Positions 5,883-9,807 of a stretch of 9,807 nucleotides of DNA are shown piece after piece (within the stretch, counting starts at the first letter, position 1; every line of letters begins with the position of its first letter). Below the pieces are notes generated by a model. The model worked only from the letters and a program-made list of their open reading frames with translations, was not told the origin of the DNA and made no database searches. The translations under genes were made by a program, and so were the position numbers. This DNA is from Rhodobacteraceae bacterium UBA6273 (GTDB lineage: Bacteria > Pseudomonadota > Alphaproteobacteria > Rhodobacterales > Rhodobacteraceae): the NCBI GenBank assembly GCA_002440625.1, contig DJUV01000286.1, positions 1-9,807 of the forward strand, read 5' to 3'.

Positions 5883-6773
5883 ATGAAATTTGCTTCCATC
5901 GCAGGCGCGCTGCTGATCGCGGCCACGCCCGCCCTTGCCGACCCGGTCGAAATCGGGACCGCGCGCGGCCCGGTATCGGTCGCGCAGACTCCGGCGAAGG
6001 TGGCGGTCTATGACATTGCCGCCATCGACACGCTTCTGGCCCTGGGCGTCACCCCGGCCGGCGTTCCGGACGAGCTTTATGTCCCCGCCATCAAGACGGC
6101 GGCCGGGGGCGCCGCGAAGATCGGCACGCTCTTCGAGCCGGATATCGAGGCGCTGTCCGGCCTTGACCCCGATCTAGTCATCGTCGGCGGGCGCACGGCC
6201 ACCCAGTTCGACCAGGTGTCAGAGGTCGCGCCAGCCATCGACATGACGATCTCGCCGGATGTGGTCGGCGATGCCAGGGCGCGGCTTCTGACCTATGGCG
6301 CGCTTTTCAACAAGGCCGACAAGGCGGCGGAACTGGCCGGCACGCTTGATGCGCGCATCGCCGGGGTTCAGGCGGCGGCAAAGGACAAGGGCAATGCGCT
6401 GATCGTGATGACGAACGGCCCGAAGGTTTCGGCCTATGGCCGCGGCTCGCGCTTCGGCTGGCTGCATGACACGGTCGGCCTGCCCGAAGCCTATCCGAAC
6501 CTAATCCCGGAAACCCATGGCGATGCGATCTCGTTCGAATTCATCACCGAGGTGAACCCGGACTGGCTTCTGGTGATCGACCGTGGCGCCGCCGTCGGCG
6601 AGGAAGGCGCTTCGGCGGCAGAGACGCTGGACAATCCGCTTGTCGCGGGGACCAAGGCCGCGCAGGCGGGCCAGGTTGTCTACCTCGACGCCGGGCGGCT
6701 TTACATCTCGGGCGGCGGCTACAGCTCGCTGATGGGCACGCTTGATGAGATGCTGGCGGCACTGAAGGGATGA
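5883..6773 (+). CDS. Siderophore ABC transporter, periplasmic binding protein
   Basis: This 296-residue class III periplasmic binding protein should capture ferric siderophore and deliver it to the inner-membrane permease. Residues 1-19 (MKFASIAGALLIAATPALA) are a Sec signal peptide with cleavage after ALA; there is no lipobox, as expected for a soluble periplasmic protein. The segment PAKVAVYDIAAIDTLLALGV (about 37-56), the PDLVIVGG block and the repeated NPDWLLVIDRGA pattern are typical of the FatB/CeuE/VctP/YclQ branch, whose members bind catecholate or mixed catecholate siderophores such as petrobactin. The actual ligand cannot be read from sequence. The ATG at 5883 has GAGGAA 6-7 nt upstream. 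Its TGA overlaps the next start as ATGA. It is the first gene of a four-gene transport operon. Confidence 0.9.
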   Translation: MKFASIAGALLIAATPALADPVEIGTARGPVSVAQTPAKVAVYDIAAIDTLLALGVTPAGVPDELYVPAIKTAAGGAAKIGTLFEPDIEALSGLDPDLVIVGGRTATQFDQVSEVAPAIDMTISPDVVGDARARLLTYGALFNKADKAAELAGTLDARIAGVQAAAKDKGNALIVMTNGPKVSAYGRGSRFGWLHDTVGLPEAYPNLIPETHGDAISFEFITEVNPDWLLVIDRGAAVGEEGASAAETLDNPLVAGTKAAQAGQVVYLDAGRLYISGGGYSSLMGTLDEMLAALKG

Positions 6774-7729
6774 GGATACGGGCGGGACACCTCTGGGCCA
6801 TCTCGGCCGGCGCGCTGGTCGTTCTGGCCGGGGCGAGCCTGATGGTCGGCGCTGCCCGGATCGTGCCGGGCGAGCCGACGGCGGGGCTGATCCTTGGTGT
6901 CTCGCGGATTCCGCGCACGCTGGCGGCGATCCTGACAGGTGCTGCGCTGGCCGTCGCCGGCGTGGTGATGCAGCAGATCGTCAGGAACCGCTTCGTCGAG
7001 CCTGCCACGGCGGGCACGCCCGAGGCGGCGGCGGCGGGGCTTCTGGCGGTAACACTGGCGGCCCCGCATGCGCCGGTCTGGGTAAAGATGGCGGTGGCGG
7101 CGATGGCAGCACTGGGCGGGGCGGCGCTTTTCGCTGCGCTGATCCGCTGCCTGCCACCGCGCGAGGTCTTTCTCGTGCCGCTGACCGGCCTTGTCCTTGC
7201 CGGTGTCATTGGCGCGGGCGTGACCCTGATCGGCTGGGAGACGGACCTGATGCAGTACATCAGCATCTGGCTGCTTTCGGGCGAGTTTTCCGGCGTGATC
7301 GCCGGGCGCTACGAGTTTCTCTGGATCGCCGGGGCGGCGGCCCTGCTCGCCTGGTTCGCCGCCGACCGCTTCGCGATCCTCGCCCTCGGGCCCGAGGCCG
7401 CGACGGCGCTTGGCCTCAGCGCTACGGCGGTGATGCGGCTGGGGCTGGTCGTCGTGGCGCTCGTCACCGCCATGGTCGTGGTGACGGTGGGGATGCTGCC
7501 CTTTGTAGGGCTGATCGTGCCCAACCTGGTTGCGCGGGTGATGGGCGACAACCTGCGCGCCTCGCTGCCGGTGGTGGCGATGGCGGGGGCGGTTCTGGTC
7601 CTTGGGTCTGACCTTGCCGGGCGGCTGGTGATCCATCCTTACGAGGTCCCGGCGGGCACGATCCTCGGTGTCGTGGGCGCCGCCGCCTTCCTCTGGCTTC
7701 TGTGGCAGGGGAACCGGAATGCAGCCTAG
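6770..7729 (+). CDS. Siderophore ABC transporter permease 1 (FecCD family)
   Basis: This is a 319-residue polytopic inner-membrane protein, of usual length for a FecCD permease. IPRTLAAILTGAALAVAGV (about 47-65) is the conserved first-helix motif, and QQIVRNRFVEPATAGTPEA (68-86) is the variant of the family NPLADP region seen in the FatD/CeuB/VctD/YclN branch. The ATPase-coupling region is near LGPEAATALGLS (206-217), followed by FVGLIVPNLVAR (245-256) and the final EVPAGTILGVVGA segment (292-304). It pairs with the next permease to form the transmembrane channel. The start overlaps the binding-protein stop (ATGA) and has no clear independent ribosome-binding site, so translation is probably coupled. 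Confidence 0.93.
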   Translation: MRIRAGHLWAISAGALVVLAGASLMVGAARIVPGEPTAGLILGVSRIPRTLAAILTGAALAVAGVVMQQIVRNRFVEPATAGTPEAAAAGLLAVTLAAPHAPVWVKMAVAAMAALGGAALFAALIRCLPPREVFLVPLTGLVLAGVIGAGVTLIGWETDLMQYISIWLLSGEFSGVIAGRYEFLWIAGAAALLAWFAADRFAILALGPEAATALGLSATAVMRLGLVVVALVTAMVVVTVGMLPFVGLIVPNLVARVMGDNLRASLPVVAMAGAVLVLGSDLAGRLVIHPYEVPAGTILGVVGAAAFLWLLWQGNRNAA

Positions 7730-8663
7730 GATCGCCGTCCTTTCGGGGCTGCTCGCCATCGTCTCGGCGCTCTGGCTGTTTCAGGGGCTGGGCGGCAACT
7801 GGCGCTTCGTCCTTGACCTGCGGCTTGGCAAGCTGGCCGCCCTTCTGCTCGTCGCGGCCTCGGTCGGGATGGCGACCATCCTGTTCCAGACCGTCGCGCA
7901 GAACCGCATCCTGACACCCGCGATCATGGGGTTCGACGCGCTCTACCTGCTGATCCAGAGCGTCATGATCGCCAGCCTCGGGACGGTCGGTTTCGCCGGG
8001 CTTCCGACCGGCCTCAAGTTTGCGGCCGAGGCGGCGGTGATGGCCGGGGTGGCGGTGGCGCTGTTCGGCGCGATGCTGGGTCAGGCGCGGGGCGACAGCA
8101 TCGGCCGCACGATCCTGACCGGCGTGGTCCTTGGCATCCTCTTCCGGTCGGGCGCGACGCTGGTCACACGGATGCTTGACCCCAACGAATATTCCATCGT
8201 CCAGCAGGTCAGTTTCGCCAACTTCAGCCGTCCGGTCACGGAAACGACCGCCTGGGCCGCGATGGTGGCGCTTCCTGCAATGGCTGCGGCCCTCTGGCTC
8301 GCGCCACGGCTCGACGTGCTGGCGCTGGGGCGCGACAGCGCAATCTCGCTCGGTCTCGGGCACCGGCGGATGGTGCTTTTCACGCTGGCGCTGGTCGCGG
8401 TGCTGACGGCGGTATCGACAGCACTTGTCGGGCCGGTGGCACTTTTCGGCCTCATCATCGCGGGCTTCGCCCACAGCATCCTCCCCGATGCCCGCCATCT
8501 GCGCCTGCTGATCGCGGCGGCGCTGATCGCTGCGGTCCTGCTGGTCGGCGGGCAATGGGCGTTCGAGCGGGTGCTGGGCCTGAAGGCAACGCTGAGCGTC
8601 GTCATCGAATTCCTGGGCGGGGTCTTCTTCCTGACACTCCTTTTGCGGGGGAAGGTCCGATGA
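7719..8663 (+). CDS. Siderophore ABC transporter permease 2 (FecCD family)
   Basis: This 314-residue polytopic protein is the second half of the permease heterodimer. Motifs of the FatC/CeuC/VctG/YclO branch are present: ASVGMATILFQTVAQNRILT (47-66) followed by PAIMGFDALYLLIQ (67-80), then RMLDPNEYSIVQQVSFANF (151-169), the coupling region LGRDSAISLGLGHRRM (203-218) and VGPVALFGLIIAGFAHSILP (237-256). I start it at ATG 7719, preceded by AGGGGA at 7707-7712; the frame is open further upstream, but that stretch lies inside the previous gene. It overlaps permease 1 by 11 bp and the ATPase by 4 bp. Confidence 0.93.
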   Translation: MQPRIAVLSGLLAIVSALWLFQGLGGNWRFVLDLRLGKLAALLLVAASVGMATILFQTVAQNRILTPAIMGFDALYLLIQSVMIASLGTVGFAGLPTGLKFAAEAAVMAGVAVALFGAMLGQARGDSIGRTILTGVVLGILFRSGATLVTRMLDPNEYSIVQQVSFANFSRPVTETTAWAAMVALPAMAAALWLAPRLDVLALGRDSAISLGLGHRRMVLFTLALVAVLTAVSTALVGPVALFGLIIAGFAHSILPDARHLRLLIAAALIAAVLLVGGQWAFERVLGLKATLSVVIEFLGGVFFLTLLLRGKVR

Positions 8664-9430
8664 CCAGTCACTCCGGGATCGAGATCAAGGGCCTGGCCCA
8701 TGCCGTCCGGGGCACAGAGATTCTGGCGCCCACCGACCTCAGCCTGCCCGGTGGCAGGATCACCGCACTGATCGGTCCCAACGGCGCCGGCAAATCCACC
8801 CTGTCGCGCCTGATCGCACGGATCGAACCGCCGGTCACAGGGCGGGTCGTCGTCAACGGGCTGGACGTGGCGACGACGCCCAGCGACCGGCTGGCACGCG
8901 AGATGGCGTTTCTCGGCCAGCAGGCCTGGCTCGCCTCGCGCCTTCGGGTGCGGGAGCTTGTGGCCTTCGGGCGCTGGCCGCATTGCATGGCCAGGCCGGG
9001 CCCTGCCGACCGCGCCGCCATCGACCGAGCCCTGCGGGACTTCGACCTTTTGCCCCTGTCCGGCCGGTTTCTTGACACCCTGTCGGGCGGGCAGGCACAG
9101 CGGGCCCATCTTGCGATGACGGCGGCACAGGAAACGCCCTGGCTGATCCTTGATGAGCCATTGAACAACCTCGACCTTGCCCATGCCCGCGCGCTGATGG
9201 CGCATCTGGCGCGGCTGCGCGACGGGGGCGGTTCGATCCTTGTCGTCCTGCATGACCTGAACCTCGCAGCCGGCTGGGCCGATCATGTCGTCGCCATGAA
9301 GGCCGGCCGGATCGTGGCCGAGGGGACACCCGGAGAGGTGCTGACCGCGCCCGGACTGTCGTCCCTCTACGAGACTGAAATCCGGGTTTCTGAACACGGG
9401 GGCCGGCCACTTGTCCTGCATCACCTGTGA
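8660..9430 (+). CDS. Siderophore ABC transporter ATP-binding protein
   Basis: This 256-residue cytoplasmic ATPase energises the import of ferric siderophore. All the nucleotide-binding motifs are intact: Walker A GPNGAGKST (39-47), Q-loop at Gln87/Gln88 (FLGQQAW), signature LSGGQ (141-145), Walker B WLILDEP (161-167) with catalytic Glu166, D-loop NNLD, and switch His198 (LHDLN). Length and motifs match the FepC/FhuC/CeuD family. The ATG at 8660-8662 overlaps the permease stop in ATGA; frames reaching further upstream read through the permease gene. It is the last recognisable gene of the operon, and no strong terminator follows it. Confidence 0.95.
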   Translation: MTSHSGIEIKGLAHAVRGTEILAPTDLSLPGGRITALIGPNGAGKSTLSRLIARIEPPVTGRVVVNGLDVATTPSDRLAREMAFLGQQAWLASRLRVRELVAFGRWPHCMARPGPADRAAIDRALRDFDLLPLSGRFLDTLSGGQAQRAHLAMTAAQETPWLILDEPLNNLDLAHARALMAHLARLRDGGGSILVVLHDLNLAAGWADHVVAMKAGRIVAEGTPGEVLTAPGLSSLYETEIRVSEHGGRPLVLHHL

Positions 9431-9467
9431 CCGCGCCCCGCACCACCGCTGAAAGTGGAGATCAGGC

Positions 9468-9740
9468 ATGAACCCAGTCTATCTTTCGGAAGTTTCTTCG
9501 AGCATCCTGACGCGGATGCACGATTTCATCGCCATAGACGTCGACCTCGCGGTCTTTGCCGCACTATCCGGTGCTGGTCAGATAGTGCCCCTGTTTTCGG
9601 CCGCTATGCTGCCAATGCTGCGAATGCCAGGGCGACCAGAACCGGATCGACTGCTCGGATCATCGCTGGTTCTGGGACCGCGCACGGGCTTGCACGAACC
9701 GCACGCGTGCACGGGGTGCCGCCGCCGGGCCGCTTGGTAA
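9468..9740 (+). CDS. Hypothetical 90-residue ORF, possibly truncated or chimeric
   Basis: I do not recognise this protein. The ATG at 9468 has GTGGAG about 7-8 nt upstream and lies 37 bp after the ATPase stop, so it could be the fifth gene of the operon. The first 34 or so residues (MNPVYLSEVSSSILTRMHDF, then an acidic and hydrophobic stretch) look like ordinary coding sequence. From about residue 36 the GC preference at third codon positions drops and the end (HACTGCRRRAAW) looks random. No signal peptide, cofactor motif or known domain is visible. An alternative is that a real gene begins here and is broken at about 9570 by a rearrangement or insertion. On the minus strand of the same region a different frame also stays open for about 50 codons, with no better claim. 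Confidence 0.35.
   Translation: MNPVYLSEVSSSILTRMHDFIAIDVDLAVFAALSGAGQIVPLFSAAMLPMLRMPGRPEPDRLLGSSLVLGPRTGLHEPHACTGCRRRAAW
9561..9588. repeat. 8-bp inverted repeat inside the terminal ORF
   Basis: GCACTATC (9561-9568) and GATAGTGC (9581-9588) form a perfect stem around a 12-base loop. It lies at the point where the coding character of the ORF starts to fail. A T-rich tract follows (CCCCTGTTTT), but not directly enough for a convincing terminator. It might mark a junction or a regulatory hairpin. Confidence 0.45.
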
Positions 9741-9807
9741 GGTCTTCCTCCACTGAAGTATCGGCCGCGATGAGCTAAGATCACCCTAGGTCGCGTTGAC
9801 AAAAGGG

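Noticed and set aside
7464..9469. Long minus-strand frames (363 and 462 codons) opposite the second permease and the ATPase
   Set aside because: They are antisense to genes with complete motif sets and tight operon overlaps, and their composition is biased as in other antisense frames.
4160..9744. Shared 11-mer TTGGTAAGGTC at 4161-4171 (approximately) and 9734-9744 as possible insertion-sequence ends
   Set aside because: In nearly 10 kb several chance 11-bp matches are expected, and the flanks do not extend the similarity.
1..9807. CRISPR arrays, tRNA or rRNA genes, phage or toxin-antitoxin modules
   Set aside because: No regularly spaced repeats, cloverleaf or rRNA-like segments, or phage genes were seen. 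The isolated Fic remnant has no visible partner antitoxin gene.

Overview
The window is GC-rich and reads as an alphaproteobacterium of the Rhodobacteraceae, most like Paracoccus. The best evidence is a 908-residue NarK made of two fused nitrate/nitrite transporters, followed directly by narG, with a cysteine-poor FNR/CRP-family regulator (NarR type) transcribed divergently. This arrangement is known from Paracoccus denitrificans/pantotrophus. The genus is an inference from gene content; no rRNA or other phylogenetic marker is present.

Left block (1-3862), nitrate respiration: the first 56 codons of narG and all of narK lie on the minus strand in narK-narG order with a 15-bp gap. narR lies on the plus strand. 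The narK-narR intergenic region carries two FNR-type boxes (2994-3007 and 3107-3120) and a further half-site. The likely circuit is: low oxygen acts through an FNR-type protein, nitrate or nitrite acts through NarR, and together they turn on the fused transporter and the membrane-bound nitrate reductase that it feeds.

Middle block (3866-5465), a decay zone: a frameshifted C-terminal piece of an NnrU-family gene (minus), about 350 bp with no convincing gene but with a strong orphan rho-independent terminator and a 16-bp perfect palindrome, a 5'-truncated Fic-family gene (minus), and a 5'-truncated siderophore-esterase-like gene (plus). The Fic and esterase fragments abut head to head within a few bases at about 5168/5169, so both lost their N-terminal halves, which looks like a deletion or rearrangement scar.

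Right block (5483-9430), iron uptake: a small DUF2218 protein (minus) diverges from a tightly coupled plus-strand operon of a periplasmic siderophore-binding protein, two FecCD-type permeases and an ATPase (stop/start overlaps of 4, 11 and 4 bp). The permease motifs resemble the FatDC/CeuBC/VctDG/YclNO branch, which handles catecholate-type siderophores such as petrobactin. The esterase remnant beside it would have fitted the same pathway. After 9430 there is a 90-codon ORF with a reasonable ribosome-binding site but no recognisable family; its second half has codon use unlike the neighbours and may be a junction with foreign DNA.

I see no CRISPR array, tRNA, rRNA or complete mobile element, and nothing that convincingly amounts to an undescribed system. 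The most notable features are the regulatory layout between narK and narR and the head-to-head double truncation in the middle.
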